From contig NZ_CP101125.1 of assembly GCF_024296925.1 (NCBI RefSeq), forward strand, positions 3,226,501 to 3,290,500: a DNA stretch of 64,000 nt, in the 5' to 3' direction. Shown here in pieces: positions 18,008-27,115 of this stretch. The stretch comes from Pseudomonas nunensis. GTDB taxonomy: Bacteria; Pseudomonadota; Gammaproteobacteria; Pseudomonadales; Pseudomonadaceae. The position numbers were made by a program, and so were the translations under genes. The notes under the pieces are model-generated. The model was not told where the DNA came from. It worked only from the letters and a program-made list of their open reading frames with translations, and did not search any database. Numbering within the stretch: the stretch's first letter is position 1; the number at the start of each line of letters is the position of its first letter.

Positions 18008-19516
18008 TCAATCATCCTCGTGCAACTTGATCCCACGGGCATGCAGCAGATGCGGCACCACCAGCACCAGCAACGTCAGCGCCAGGAATGCAGCCGAGAT
18101 TGGCTGGGTAAGGAAAATCGTCCAGTCGCCCTCGCTGATCGACAAGGCATTGCGCAATTGCTTTTCGGCCATCGGCCCCAGCAACATCCCCACGATCACC
18201 GGGGCCACCGGGAAATCGAATCGCCGCATCAACACCCCGCCCCAACCGATGGCCAGCATCAGCATCAAGTCGAAGGAAGAGTGGCGCATGCCGTACACGC
18301 CGATGGTGGCAAACACCAGGATCCCCGCATTCAGGTAAGGCCGGGGGATTTGCAGCAACTTGACCCACAGGCCCACCAGCGGCAGGTTCAATACCAGCAG
18401 GATGACGTTGCCGATGTACAGCGACGCCACCAGCGTCCAGACCAGTTCACCGGAGGTCTGGAACAGCATCGGCCCCGGTTGCAGGTTGTAGTTCTGGAAC
18501 GCCGCCAACAGGATCGCCGCCGTGGCCGAAGTGGGAATGCCGAGCGTCAGCAGCGGCACCAGCGAACCGGTCGCGCTCGCGTTGTTGGCGGCCTCCGGGC
18601 CGGCCACACCTTCAATCGCGCCCTCGCCTTTGCTGCCGGCGAACTCTTTGGGGAATTTGCTCAGTTTGCGTTCGGCCGAGTAAGACAGGAACGTCGGAAT
18701 TTCAGCGCCACCCGCCGGAATCGATCCAAAGGGAAAACCGATCAACGTGCCCCGCAGCCACGCAGGGATCGAGCGCTTCCAGTCGGCGCGGGTCATCCAC
18801 AACGAGGTCAAGCGATGTCGGCCCGAAGCTTCTTCCTTTTGATACAGCAGGCTGTACAACGCTTCGCCCACCGCAAACAAACCGACCGCCACCAGCACCA
18901 CTTCGATGCCATCCACCAGCTCTGGCACGCCCAAGGTATAACGGGCGATACCCGACGTCGCGTCGAGGCCGATCAAGCCCACCATCAGGCCAATCCCCAG
19001 CGAGGCAAAACCGCGCAGCATCGAAGCGCCGAGCACTGCCGACACCGTGGTGAAGGACAACACCAGAATCGCGAAGTATTCCGCTGGGCCAAACTTCAGC
19101 GCCAAAGTGGCGACGAGGGGCGCAAACAGGGTCAGCAAGATAGTCGCGATGGTGCCAGCCACGAATGAGCCTATCGCCGCCGTCGCCAGCGCAGGCCCGG
19201 CCCGGCCGTTACGGGCCATGAGGTTGCCTTCCAGCGCGGTGACCATCGACGATGATTCCCCCGGCGTATTCAGCAGGATCGATGTCGTCGATCCGCCAAA
19301 CTGCGCGCCGTAGTAAATCCCGGCGAACATGATCAGCGCCCCGGTTGGATCGACCTTGGCGGTGATGGGCAGCAGCAACGCCACGGTCAGCGCCGGGCCG
19401 ATACCGGGCAAGACACCGATGGCAGTGCCGAGCAGACAGCCGATAAAGCCCCACATCAGGTTGATCGGTGTCAGCGCCGCAGAAAAACCAATGGCCAGGC
19501 TTGAGAGAATGTCCAC
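18008..19516 (-). CDS. tctA: Tripartite tricarboxylate transporter, large permease TctA
   Basis: Large integral membrane subunit (502 aa, about twelve segments) of the TTT-family secondary transporter for citrate-like di/tricarboxylates. TctA hallmarks are [20 protein letters not shown] near the N-terminus, [20 protein letters not shown] near residue 70, and [20 protein letters not shown] in the second half. The GTG start at 19516 has a perfect AGGAGG 8 nt upstream. It is the last gene of tctC-tctB-tctA. No tctDE two-component genes adjoin it. Confidence 0.95.
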   Translation of the reverse strand: MDILSSLAIGFSAALTPINLMWGFIGCLLGTAIGVLPGIGPALTVALLLPITAKVDPTGALIMFAGIYYGAQFGGSTTSILLNTPGESSSMVTALEGNLMARNGRAGPALATAAIGSFVAGTIATILLTLFAPLVATLALKFGPAEYFAILVLSFTTVSAVLGASMLRGFASLGIGLMVGLIGLDATSGIARYTLGVPELVDGIEVVLVAVGLFAVGEALYSLLYQKEEASGRHRLTSLWMTRADWKRSIPAWLRGTLIGFPFGSIPAGGAEIPTFLSYSAERKLSKFPKEFAGSKGEGAIEGVAGPEAANNASATGSLVPLLTLGIPTSATAAILLAAFQNYNLQPGPMLFQTSGELVWTLVASLYIGNVILLVLNLPLVGLWVKLLQIPRPYLNAGILVFATIGVYGMRHSSFDLMLMLAIGWGGVLMRRFDFPVAPVIVGMLLGPMAEKQLRNALSISEGDWTIFLTQPISAAFLALTLLVLVVPHLLHARGIKLHEDD

Positions 19517-19540
19517 CGTGTTGACCTCCTTCGGCCCGGA

Positions 19541-20035
19541 TCAGAGCCAGGCGTTGATAAGGGGCGGCAGGGAGACCCCAAGCCCGGCGTTGAACAGCCA
19601 GTAAATCGGCAGCGTCAGGGCAATGCCAATGGCGAGGTCGCGCACCGGTCGGCGACTGCCAAAACCCCGCGCCGAACAGGCAAACAGCAACCCGGCCGCG
19701 AGGACGAAGCCGATCAGGTCGATCAGCACGGCCACCGCCACCAGGCCGGCGGTGACCCACGCCGCGCCTAGTTTGCCGCCGGGCAGCGCCTTGGCACTTT
19801 CGTCATCGTGATCGGCCAGTTCGCGGAAACCACCGGTGAGCGCCTGGTAACTCAGCAGCAGGCCGACGACACCGAGAAACGCCGCCAACGCATAGGGATA
19901 AACATGCGCGCCGAGGATCACGAAACCCATCTCCGCCGGAAAGCGAAACGCGCCGACCGCCAACACGGCGCTGATCGCGATCACGCCGGCGCCAATCGCC
20001 AGTTGCACCGGGACTATCTTGCGCGGCGCGGCCAT
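19541..20035 (-). CDS. tctB: Tripartite tricarboxylate transporter, small permease TctB
   Basis: Small membrane subunit of the TTT transporter, 164 aa with four hydrophobic segments (for example VQLAIGAGVIAISAVLAVGA and AGLVAVAVLIDLIGFVLAAG). TctB proteins diverge strongly, so identification rests on topology and position between tctC and tctA. The ATG at 20035 lies 1 nt beyond the tctC stop, indicating coupled translation. Confidence 0.92.
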   Translation of the reverse strand: MAAPRKIVPVQLAIGAGVIAISAVLAVGAFRFPAEMGFVILGAHVYPYALAAFLGVVGLLLSYQALTGGFRELADHDDESAKALPGGKLGAAWVTAGLVAVAVLIDLIGFVLAAGLLFACSARGFGSRRPVRDLAIGIALTLPIYWLFNAGLGVSLPPLINAWL

Positions 20036-20036
20036 T

Positions 20037-20993
20037 TCAAAGCAGCCCGACCTTGACCAGCATCTCGTGCAGCCGCACGTGCTCTTCGTCGACAAACTTG
20101 CCGAATTCATCCCCGGTCAAAATGCTCGGCGACCACGCGTTGGTTTTGACATTGTCTTGCCAGACCTTGGTCTTGGCCGCGGCCACCACGGCGTCGGTGA
20201 CTTCCTTGCGCTGCTCAGGGGTAAGATTCGCCGCGCCGTAGACACCGCGCCAGTTGCCGATGATCACGTCGTAGCCTTTCTCCTTGAGCGTCGGCGCATC
20301 GATGCCTTCGACGCGCTCCGGTGCGCCAATGGCGAGCACGCGGAACTGGCCGTTCTTGATGTACTGACCCAGCTCGGCATAACCGCCGGTGATCACCTTG
20401 ATCTGGCCACCCAGGACCTGGGCCACCACTTCCCCGCCACCGGCGAAGGCCACGTAATTGACCTTGTTCACCGGAATGTCCATTTTGCCGGCCAGATCAG
20501 CGATGCCGATATGATCGACCGAACCCTTGGAACCGCCGCCCCAGGTGATGCTGGACGGTTTTTCCTTGAAGGCCTTGATCAAGTCTTCCAGGGTCTTGAA
20601 CTCAGACTCCTTGCGCACGGCAATCACGTTGTATTCGGTAAACAACCGGGCAATCGGCGTGACATCCTTCAAGGTGATTTGCGGCTTGTTCTGCTCAATA
20701 CCCGCGACCATGATCGCGCCCACCACCAGCAACGCATTCGGATCACCCTTGGTGCTATTGGCAAACTGCGCCAACCCCAATGTCCCGCCCGCCCCGCCCT
20801 TGTTCTCGAAGGTCACGGATTTGGCGGTCTTCGCCTCGATCAGCGCCTTGCCCAAATCACGCGCAGTCTGGTCATAACCGCCACCGACTGAGCCGGGGGC
20901 CATGAACTTGACGGTGTCGAGGGCAAAGGCCGGAGTGGCGGCGGCAACGGCCAAGGCAATCGCGCAGGTGAGTCGACGGAATAAGGGCTGCAT
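20037..20993 (-). CDS. tctC: Tripartite tricarboxylate transporter substrate-binding protein TctC
   Basis: Periplasmic binding protein of 318 aa with a Sec signal peptide (MQPLFRRLTCAIALAVAAATPAFA). The Bug/TctC fold is shown by FMAPGSVGGGYDQTARDLGKA, VTFENKGGAGGTLGLAQF and PSSITWGGGSKGSVDHIGIA. It is first in the tctCBA operon. The ligand is expected to be a carboxylate, but Bug proteins also bind nicotinate or amino acids. Confidence 0.95.
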   Translation of the reverse strand: MQPLFRRLTCAIALAVAAATPAFALDTVKFMAPGSVGGGYDQTARDLGKALIEAKTAKSVTFENKGGAGGTLGLAQFANSTKGDPNALLVVGAIMVAGIEQNKPQITLKDVTPIARLFTEYNVIAVRKESEFKTLEDLIKAFKEKPSSITWGGGSKGSVDHIGIADLAGKMDIPVNKVNYVAFAGGGEVVAQVLGGQIKVITGGYAELGQYIKNGQFRVLAIGAPERVEGIDAPTLKEKGYDVIIGNWRGVYGAANLTPEQRKEVTDAVVAAAKTKVWQDNVKTNAWSPSILTGDEFGKFVDEEHVRLHEMLVKVGLL

Positions 20994-21214
20994 AGGTTGT
21001 CTCCCGATATTGTTGTTTTAGGGAATCGCAGTTTTATCGCGCTCAGGAGCAGGCCATGCTCACTGAACAGGGTTTGTGAACAAGCGTAGGTCATGGATTG
21101 TTTTTTTGGCGGGGGGAGATGGGCAAGTGTATGGCGACTTGTGTCCATGGCTGTATAGGTCAAATCCCCCGCTATCCGTGATAAAAAAAGGCTCTCGAAT
21201 CAGGAGACCCCATC

Positions 21215-21835
21215 ATGGACCTCGCCACCCTCACCCTGTTTGTCCCGGCCTGTTTTGCCTTGAACATGGCCCCCGGGCCGAACAATCTGCTGTCGGTCAG
21301 CAACTCGACCCGCTATGGCTATCGCCGCGCCTGTGTGGCCGGGCTCGGGCGGTTGCTGGCGTTTGCCGGGATGATTGCGCTCGCTTCGGCCGGGCTGGCG
21401 GTGGTGCTGCAAACGTCCGAGTTGTTGTTCTACGGGATCAAGATTCTGGGGGCGGCGTATTTGTTTTATCTCGCCTGGCAACTGTGGCGGGCCGATCCCG
21501 GTGCGCAGAACGCCGTGGAAGGCGCGCCCGTGGGGATCCTGGCCTTGGCGCGCCAGGAGTTCCTGGTGGCGGCGGGCAATCCGAAGGCGATTTTGATATT
21601 CACCGCGTTTCTCCCGCAATTCGTCGACCCGACCCGCGCGATCACCCCGCAATTCGCGGTGCTGGGCGCGTTGTTCCTGATGCTGGAATGGATCGCCATT
21701 AGCGCCTACGCCTACATGGGCCTGCACATGCGCCGCTGGTTCGCTGAGCCGCGCGGCAAGCGGATCTTCAACCGCTGCTGCGCCGGGTTGTTGTCGACGG
21801 CGGCTTCGGTGTTGTTGATGGCGCGGCGGGCCTGA
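21215..21835 (+). CDS. LysE/RhtB-family exporter
   Basis: A 206-aa exporter with six hydrophobic segments and the family signature ACFALNMAPGPNNLLSVSNS at residues 11-30, followed by GYRRACVAGLGRLLAF and AAYLFYLAWQLWR. The GNPKAILIFTAFLPQFV motif is also typical. It is a different subtype from the exporter at 17210. It stands alone, divergent from tctC, with a 220-bp upstream region in which I see no clear operator. Confidence 0.92.
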   Translation: MDLATLTLFVPACFALNMAPGPNNLLSVSNSTRYGYRRACVAGLGRLLAFAGMIALASAGLAVVLQTSELLFYGIKILGAAYLFYLAWQLWRADPGAQNAVEGAPVGILALARQEFLVAAGNPKAILIFTAFLPQFVDPTRAITPQFAVLGALFLMLEWIAISAYAYMGLHMRRWFAEPRGKRIFNRCCAGLLSTAASVLLMARRA

Positions 21836-21849
21836 ACTTGACCTGCCCT

Positions 21850-21939
21850 TGTGGGAGCGGGCTTGCTCGCGAAAGCGGTTTAACATTCAACAAAGATGTT
21901 GCCTGACACACCGCCTTCGCGAGCAAGCCCGCTCCCACA
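21850..21939. repeat. REPIN (type A)
   Basis: Inverted pair of the GTGGGAGCGGGCTTGCTCG core with about 42 bp between the arms, lying between the LysE gene and ada. Confidence 0.9.
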
Positions 21940-22025
21940 GGGGTCTGCAGTGCTCCTTTGATTTGACGAAATTCACTGTCGATTTACCGGTGGAGGCATC
22001 CCGCAAGCGGACTTATGCTCAGCCC

Positions 22026-23108
22026 ATGAACCTACAAAACGTTGTGCTGCCACCCCACGCCGAGATGGTCCGCGCCATGCTTGAACGAGACACCGCCTAC
22101 GAGGGGGTGTTTTTTACTGCGGTCAAGACCACCGGGATTTTCTGCCGGCCCAGTTGCACGGCGCGCAAACCCAAGCCCGAGAACGTCGAGTTCTTTGCGC
22201 ATGCCGACGAGTGCATGTCTGCCGGCTACCGCGCCTGCCTGCGCTGCAAACCGCTGGATGCGGCGGCCATTGCGCCGGACTGGGTGCAGCGCTTGCTCAC
22301 CTTTGTGGACTCCGATCCGGAGCAGCGCTGGACTGACACGCAGCTGCAAGCCGAAGGCATCGAACCACTAAAATTGCGTCGCTGGTTCAAGCAACATTTC
22401 GGTATGACTTTCCATGCGTGGCTGCGCACCCGGCGCCTGGGCATGGCCCTGGGCGGGATCAAGCAGGGCGAATCCATCGACAACGTGGCGTTCGACTCAG
22501 GCTACGAATCCCTGAGCGGTTTTCGCGATGCCTTTCAGAAGTCTTTCCACATCACACCGGGGCGCGCTGCCAACAGCGAGCCGCTGCTGTTCACCCGTCT
22601 GACCACGCCGCTGGGACCGATGATCGCCATGGCCGAACGCCGTGGCCTGGTGCTGCTGGAGTTTCTCGATCGCCCGGCGCTGACCAGGGAAGTCGAAGAA
22701 TTGCAGAACCGTTATGGCTACGTCGTGGCCCCAGGACACAACGGCCACTTGAAGCAAATCGAAACCGAACTGGCGCAGTATTTCGCTGGCGAGCTGACCG
22801 AGTTCCGCGTGCCATTGCACCTGCCGGGCAGCGAATTCGCCAGGCAGGTCTGGGCTGAGCTCGCGCGGATCCCCTACGGCCAGACCAGCACCTATGGCGC
22901 GATCGCCGCGCTGTTGGGCAAACCCGGCGCCAGTCGCGCCGTGGGCCTGGCCAACGGGCATAACCGTTTGGCGATTGTGCTGCCCTGTCACCGGGTGATC
23001 GGTGCGGACGGTTCGCTGACCGGCTATGGTGGTGGACAGCCGCGCAAGGCGTTTCTCCTCAGGTTGGAAAAAGCGGCGGTGCAGATCACTCAGGCATTGG
23101 CATTTTGA
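22026..23108 (+). CDS. ada: Ada: methylphosphotriester/O6-methylguanine-DNA methyltransferase and activator
   Basis: Bifunctional DNA repair protein and transcriptional activator (360 aa). The N-terminal zinc domain carries Cys40, Cys44, Cys71 and Cys74 (FCRPSC and CLRC); Cys40 is the methylphosphotriester acceptor by homology. An AraC-type helix-turn-helix lies in the middle (LKLRRWFKQHFGMTFHAW, ESLSGFRDAFQKSFHITPGR). The C-terminal O6-alkylguanine transferase has the active PCHRVIG with Cys321, the same number as in E. coli Ada. The start is ATG 22026; upstream in-frame sequence is REPIN-derived. It heads an operon with an ICL/PEPM gene and an AlkA-type glycosylase and probably activates it once methylated. 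Confidence 0.95.
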   Translation: MNLQNVVLPPHAEMVRAMLERDTAYEGVFFTAVKTTGIFCRPSCTARKPKPENVEFFAHADECMSAGYRACLRCKPLDAAAIAPDWVQRLLTFVDSDPEQRWTDTQLQAEGIEPLKLRRWFKQHFGMTFHAWLRTRRLGMALGGIKQGESIDNVAFDSGYESLSGFRDAFQKSFHITPGRAANSEPLLFTRLTTPLGPMIAMAERRGLVLLEFLDRPALTREVEELQNRYGYVVAPGHNGHLKQIETELAQYFAGELTEFRVPLHLPGSEFARQVWAELARIPYGQTSTYGAIAALLGKPGASRAVGLANGHNRLAIVLPCHRVIGADGSLTGYGGGQPRKAFLLRLEKAAVQITQALAF

Positions 23109-23132
23109 TCATTTCATAGGGAAGGAAACTCG

Positions 23133-23936
23133 ATGGAAGCGTTCGACCAACAGTTCCACAGGCTGCATCAGGACGGCCTGCTGATCCTCACCAACGTCGC
23201 CGATGCCGCCGGGGCGCGGCTGGTGGAACAACTGGGCAACAAAGCCGTGGCCACCAGCAGTGCGGCGGTGGCTTGGGTGCATGGTTATCCCGACGGCAAC
23301 GCCCTGCCCCTCGAACGTTTGGTGGCGACGGTGGAATCCATCGTGCGGGTGATCAATGTGCCGCTGACCGTGGACATTGAGGCCGGTTATTCCGATGACC
23401 TGGCGCGGGTCGGCGAAGTGATCGACGCGGTGCTCGCCGCCGGTGCCGTCGGGATCAACATCGAGGACGGCGCTTCCCCGCCCGAGTTGCTGGCACGCAA
23501 GATCGAAGTCGCCCGGCAAGTGGCCGAGCGCCGGGGCGTGAAGCTGTTTATCAATGCGCGCACCGACGTGTACCTCAAGGGCCTGGTGCCTGCCGAAGAC
23601 CGCGTCGCCGAAACGCTCAGGCGCGCCGCACTGTATCAAGCCGCCGGGGCTGACGGGTTGTTCGCCGCGGGTGTGACGGCGGAGTACGAGATCGCCGCGA
23701 TCTGCCGTGGCACGCCGCTGCCGGTGAACGTGCTGGGCTGGGCCTCCCTGCCGTCGCCCGAGGAACTGAAAACCCTCGGCGTGCGGCGCTTGAGTGCCGG
23801 GTCGGGCATCGCTGAATTCCTGTACGGCGCCATGGCGAGCGTGGCGAAAAGCTTTCTGGAAACCGGCAAGCTCGATACCCATGACCTCAAGGCACTCACC
23901 TATGGCGAAGTGAACTCGCTGCTGAAGAAAACTTGA
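23133..23936 (+). CDS. Isocitrate lyase/PEP mutase superfamily protein
   Basis: A 267-aa TIM-barrel protein of the ICL/PEPM superfamily. Seen motifs are VDIEAGYSDD (metal and substrate Asp/Glu loop), GAVGINIEDGA and FINARTDVYL. The nucleophile-bearing KKCGH/G loop of true isocitrate lyases is absent; instead the strand-2 region reads TSSAAVAWVHGYPDGN, as in the carboxyvinyl-carboxyphosphonate/oxaloacetate-hydrolase-like group. The reaction is unknown. It sits between ada and alkA and overlaps the possible TTG start of alkA, so it belongs to the alkylation-response operon. Confidence 0.9.
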   Translation: MEAFDQQFHRLHQDGLLILTNVADAAGARLVEQLGNKAVATSSAAVAWVHGYPDGNALPLERLVATVESIVRVINVPLTVDIEAGYSDDLARVGEVIDAVLAAGAVGINIEDGASPPELLARKIEVARQVAERRGVKLFINARTDVYLKGLVPAEDRVAETLRRAALYQAAGADGLFAAGVTAEYEIAAICRGTPLPVNVLGWASLPSPEELKTLGVRRLSAGSGIAEFLYGAMASVAKSFLETGKLDTHDLKALTYGEVNSLLKKT

Positions 23937-23941
23937 GTTCC

Positions 23942-24559
23942 ATGCCCGATATCTACCAGCCCGCCAGTGAATTTCTGGCCGCCCTCGATGACGACTGGCG
24001 GCGCCATATCACAGCCATCGGTCCGTGCCTGCATCAGCCGCATCCGGCGCGGGATCCGTATGAATCGCTGGTGCGCGCGATTGCCTATCAGCAGCTGCAT
24101 GCCAAGGCCGGGGATGCGATTGTCGGGCGGTTGATTGGGTTGTTTCCTTCGAGTGCGTTCCCACGCCCGGAGCAGATCCTGGCGACAAGCTTTGAGCAGA
24201 TGCGCAGCTGCGGGTTTTCCGCCGGCAAGATTGCGACCATTCAGGGGATTGCCCAGGCGACACTGGATGGGGTGGTGCCGGATTACGCTACGGCGCTGGC
24301 CATGGATGATGAAGCGTTGATCGAGCGCCTGATTACCTTGCGCGGGGTTGGGCGCTGGACGGTGGAGATGTTGTTGATCTACAGCCTGGAGCGGCCGGAT
24401 ATCTTGCCCGCCGATGATTTCGGCGTGCGTGAGGGCTATCGGCGGATGAAGGGGTTGGAGGTGCAGCCTACGCGTAAGCAGATGATTGAGATTGGGTTCG
24501 GGTGGAGTCCGTTTCGTACGGTGGCTTCGTGGTATTTGTGGCGGGTTCCCAAACAGTGA
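23942..24559 (+). CDS. alkA: AlkA-type DNA-3-methyladenine glycosylase (HhH-GPD)
   Basis: DNA glycosylase of 205 aa that removes alkylated bases. The core HhH-GPD elements are AIAYQQLHAKAGDAIVGRL, the hairpin LITLRGVGRWTVEMLLIYSL, and the catalytic Asp in ILPADDFGVREGYRRM. It lacks the E. coli AlkA N-terminal domain and so is the short form. ATG 23942 is preferred; a TTG at 23933 overlapping the previous stop is possible. It is third in the ada operon. Confidence 0.92.
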   Translation: MPDIYQPASEFLAALDDDWRRHITAIGPCLHQPHPARDPYESLVRAIAYQQLHAKAGDAIVGRLIGLFPSSAFPRPEQILATSFEQMRSCGFSAGKIATIQGIAQATLDGVVPDYATALAMDDEALIERLITLRGVGRWTVEMLLIYSLERPDILPADDFGVREGYRRMKGLEVQPTRKQMIEIGFGWSPFRTVASWYLWRVPKQ

Positions 24560-24604
24560 AAGGCTACAACCCCGTTTGATCTTTTGTCTGAGCGTACTGA
24601 TCAC

Positions 24605-24620
24605 CTGTCAGATCTGACAG
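24605..24620. promoter_or_regulatory. Perfect 16-bp palindrome upstream of delta-60 repeat gene
   Basis: CTGTCAGATCTGACAG is a perfect palindrome 70 bp upstream of the delta-60 repeat protein start. It has no loop and no following T-run, so it resembles an operator for a dimeric repressor or activator more than a terminator. The regulator is unknown. Confidence 0.5.
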
Positions 24621-24689
24621 TAGGCAATTTACCTTCGCCGTTCCATATTCGAACAACCCAGTAAGGGGCTAACCTTTTGGAGATTGTTC

Positions 24690-25943
24690 ATGAACCTTCA
24701 GGACGAACCTTCTGTTACATCCCGTGCACCAGGCGATCTGGACCGCACATTTGGCACCAACGGAACGATGGATCAATTTGCCGTATACAGTCGGCCTCTC
24801 ACCTTTTTCGGACAACGGCCCGACGGCAAAGCTCTGCTTGTAGGCACAGTCAGGAACGATGACGGTTTTTTCTATCAGTTGGCTCAGCTATTGCCCAATG
24901 GGAAACTCGATGAATCATTCGGCGATGAAGGTTTGGTCGTGGGAACTTTCAAAAAAGGAATCGGAGCGTCAGGACTTGGGGCTCAGTTGCTCGATGATGG
25001 AAGGATCATCTTGCTAGGCGCCCACAACGACGGCGAGCGAGGCGACGCGGTAGCGAGATTCCTGGCCGATGGGACGCTGGATACGAGTTTTGGCGACGGA
25101 GGTGTCGCACTGATTCCTCCTGTATTCAATGCTGAGCATAACGCTGCGCTGCAGGAGCAAAGTGAAAAATCAGGCACTGGACCTTCAACCATCATTGCCG
25201 TCGCACCGAATGGAAAAATCGTGATCGGGCGACAACGTCTGCTTCAACAGCTCGACGAAAATGGTGCCGCTGACCTGAGTTTCAACAAGACAGGCCATAT
25301 TATCTTGGAGTACGTCACCATCACGGCAGTCAAAGTCTCAGAGAACGGTGTAATTACCGCGGCAGGTTCCGAAATAGACGCCGCCGCTGTACTGCGCTTT
25401 AACAGTGATGGAACGCCTGATACCAGTTTTTCAGACGATGGAATCCTACGATTCCGTGCCGAGGATACCGACACATCACTATCAGCCCTGCTACTGCGCC
25501 CCAATGGCAGCTTTTTTGTGGCGGGACATATCGACAGAGTACGTAACGATGTTTGGGGCGTCGGGCGACGCTGTTTACTGGCCGCCTTCAATGCCAGTGG
25601 TAGCCCGAATCTGACCTTCAATAATGGACAGCCATTGGTCAGCGAACTTGCAGGAGCGGGTAGTTGTGTGTGGGCAGACCTGGGGCTCGACACTGACAAC
25701 CACATTATCGCGGTCGGCAGCACCGGCCGTAGGTCAGAAGAAATCAGCCTGGTGGGTCGTTACGAACTGAGTGGGAAACTGGACGCTTCATTTGGCCAGG
25801 GAAAAGGTTACGTCAATTCCAGGATTGGCATTGATCGAAATCTTTGGGAATCCGTCCTGGTGTTAGCGGACAAACGGATTCTGGCCACAGGTGTTTGCCG
25901 ACTCCGGTTTGAAGAGGCTGTCGTTGCTTGCTATCTGGGTTGA
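24690..25943 (+). CDS. Delta-60 repeat beta-propeller-like protein
   Basis: A 417-aa protein built from repeats of about 50-60 residues with the hallmark G(K/T)LD(E/T)SFG-DGG: LDRTFGTNGTMDQF, KLDESFGDEGLVVG, TLDTSFGDGGVALIP, TPDTSFSDDGILRF and KLDASFGQGKGYVN, each followed by a hydrophobic strand and P(N/D)GK. This is the uncharacterised delta-60 repeat (TIGR02608 type), expected to form a propeller. No signal peptide is evident. ATG 24690 follows GGAG by 7 nt. The base composition is less GC-rich than its neighbours, suggesting it may have been acquired. Function unknown. Confidence 0.88.
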   Translation: MNLQDEPSVTSRAPGDLDRTFGTNGTMDQFAVYSRPLTFFGQRPDGKALLVGTVRNDDGFFYQLAQLLPNGKLDESFGDEGLVVGTFKKGIGASGLGAQLLDDGRIILLGAHNDGERGDAVARFLADGTLDTSFGDGGVALIPPVFNAEHNAALQEQSEKSGTGPSTIIAVAPNGKIVIGRQRLLQQLDENGAADLSFNKTGHIILEYVTITAVKVSENGVITAAGSEIDAAAVLRFNSDGTPDTSFSDDGILRFRAEDTDTSLSALLLRPNGSFFVAGHIDRVRNDVWGVGRRCLLAAFNASGSPNLTFNNGQPLVSELAGAGSCVWADLGLDTDNHIIAVGSTGRRSEEISLVGRYELSGKLDASFGQGKGYVNSRIGIDRNLWESVLVLADKRILATGVCRLRFEEAVVACYLG

Positions 25944-26015
25944 ACAGAAAATCTCGTGAGTGGAGCTTCCACTCACCAGTTTCACGTCCCTTGGCGCGCG
26001 ATTAACACTGCACAT

Positions 26016-27113
26016 CTACAACCCCGACTTCAACCGACTGAACGCCCGAATCAACGCCCGGTTGAACGCCTTGCCATTGTCATTCTTGCTATACAACGAA
26101 GCCCTCACCGCCGCCGACGGATACGTTCCCGGATCATTACGAATCGCCGGATCGATCAACTCGTCCGCCGCCGTGATCGCATTGGCGTAGTGAATGGTGT
26201 CGGTGATCGGCGCAATCACTTGCGGGGTCATCAGGTAATCCATCAACGCCAGCCCGGCCTGCGGATGCGGCGCGTCCTTGGGAATGACCATGGCGTCGAA
26301 CCAGATCAACGTGCCCTCCTTCGGTATGCGGTAATTCAGTTTGAACGGCTTGTTCGCCGCCGAAGCCTGGCCGGCAGCGATGGCCACGTTGCCGTTCCAC
26401 GACATGGCCACACAGGTGTTGCCGTTGGCGAGATCGCTGATGTTCAAATCGTTGTCGAAGTAGCGGATGTAGGGCCGGATTTTCGCCAGTTGCTGCTCGG
26501 CGAGTTTCAGGTCATCGAGGTTCTGGCGATTGATGTCCAGGCCCATGTACTTCATGACCGCCGCGAACACTTCGTTGGGATCGTTGAGCAGACTGACCCC
26601 GCAATCGGCGAATTTCGACACCACCGCCGGATCGAACAACATCGCCCAACTGTCCCGTGGTGCGTCAGGCAGACGCTGTTTCACCGCTTCCTCCTGATAG
26701 CCCACGCCCGTGGTGCCCCACGCGTAGATCCCGGCGTAGCGATTGCCCGGATCGAACACCGCCATGTGCTGGCGAAACTCTTCGCCAACGCCGGCAAAGT
26801 GCGGCAGTTGCTGCTTGTCCACGGTCTGGATCGCGCCGCTCTGGATCGCCCGGGACAAATGCTGCCCCGCCGTCAGCACGAGGTCATAGCCGCTGCGTCC
26901 GGTGAGCAGTTTGGTCTCGACGGTTTCCAGCGAATCGAAGTGATCGGCGACCACATGAATGCCGGTCTGCTTCTCGAAATTGCTCAAGGTGTCCGGGGCC
27001 AGGTACTCGCCCCAGATGTACAAGTTGACCACCGGTTTGGTGGTGTCGGCGGCCTGCACACACAGGGGTGCAAGCACCAGCAATAACGCCTGAGTCAGTT
27101 TGTGCAGGCCCAT
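26016..27113 (-). CDS. Periplasmic polyamine-binding protein (PotF/SpuD family)
   Basis: ABC-type solute-binding protein of 365 aa with a signal peptide (LTQALLLVLAPLCVQAAD). PotF-family features are VVNLYIWGEYLAPDTLSNFE, the DHFDSLETVETKLLTGRSGYD segment and the pocket motif YAGIYAWGTTGVGYQ. Polyamines such as putrescine or agmatine are the likely ligands. It follows the agmatine deiminase gene by 2 bp in one operon, which favours a link to agmatine or putrescine. No permease or ATPase genes are adjacent. Confidence 0.93.
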   Translation of the reverse strand: MGLHKLTQALLLVLAPLCVQAADTTKPVVNLYIWGEYLAPDTLSNFEKQTGIHVVADHFDSLETVETKLLTGRSGYDLVLTAGQHLSRAIQSGAIQTVDKQQLPHFAGVGEEFRQHMAVFDPGNRYAGIYAWGTTGVGYQEEAVKQRLPDAPRDSWAMLFDPAVVSKFADCGVSLLNDPNEVFAAVMKYMGLDINRQNLDDLKLAEQQLAKIRPYIRYFDNDLNISDLANGNTCVAMSWNGNVAIAAGQASAANKPFKLNYRIPKEGTLIWFDAMVIPKDAPHPQAGLALMDYLMTPQVIAPITDTIHYANAITAADELIDPAIRNDPGTYPSAAVRASLYSKNDNGKAFNRALIRAFSRLKSGL

Positions 27114-27115
27114 GA

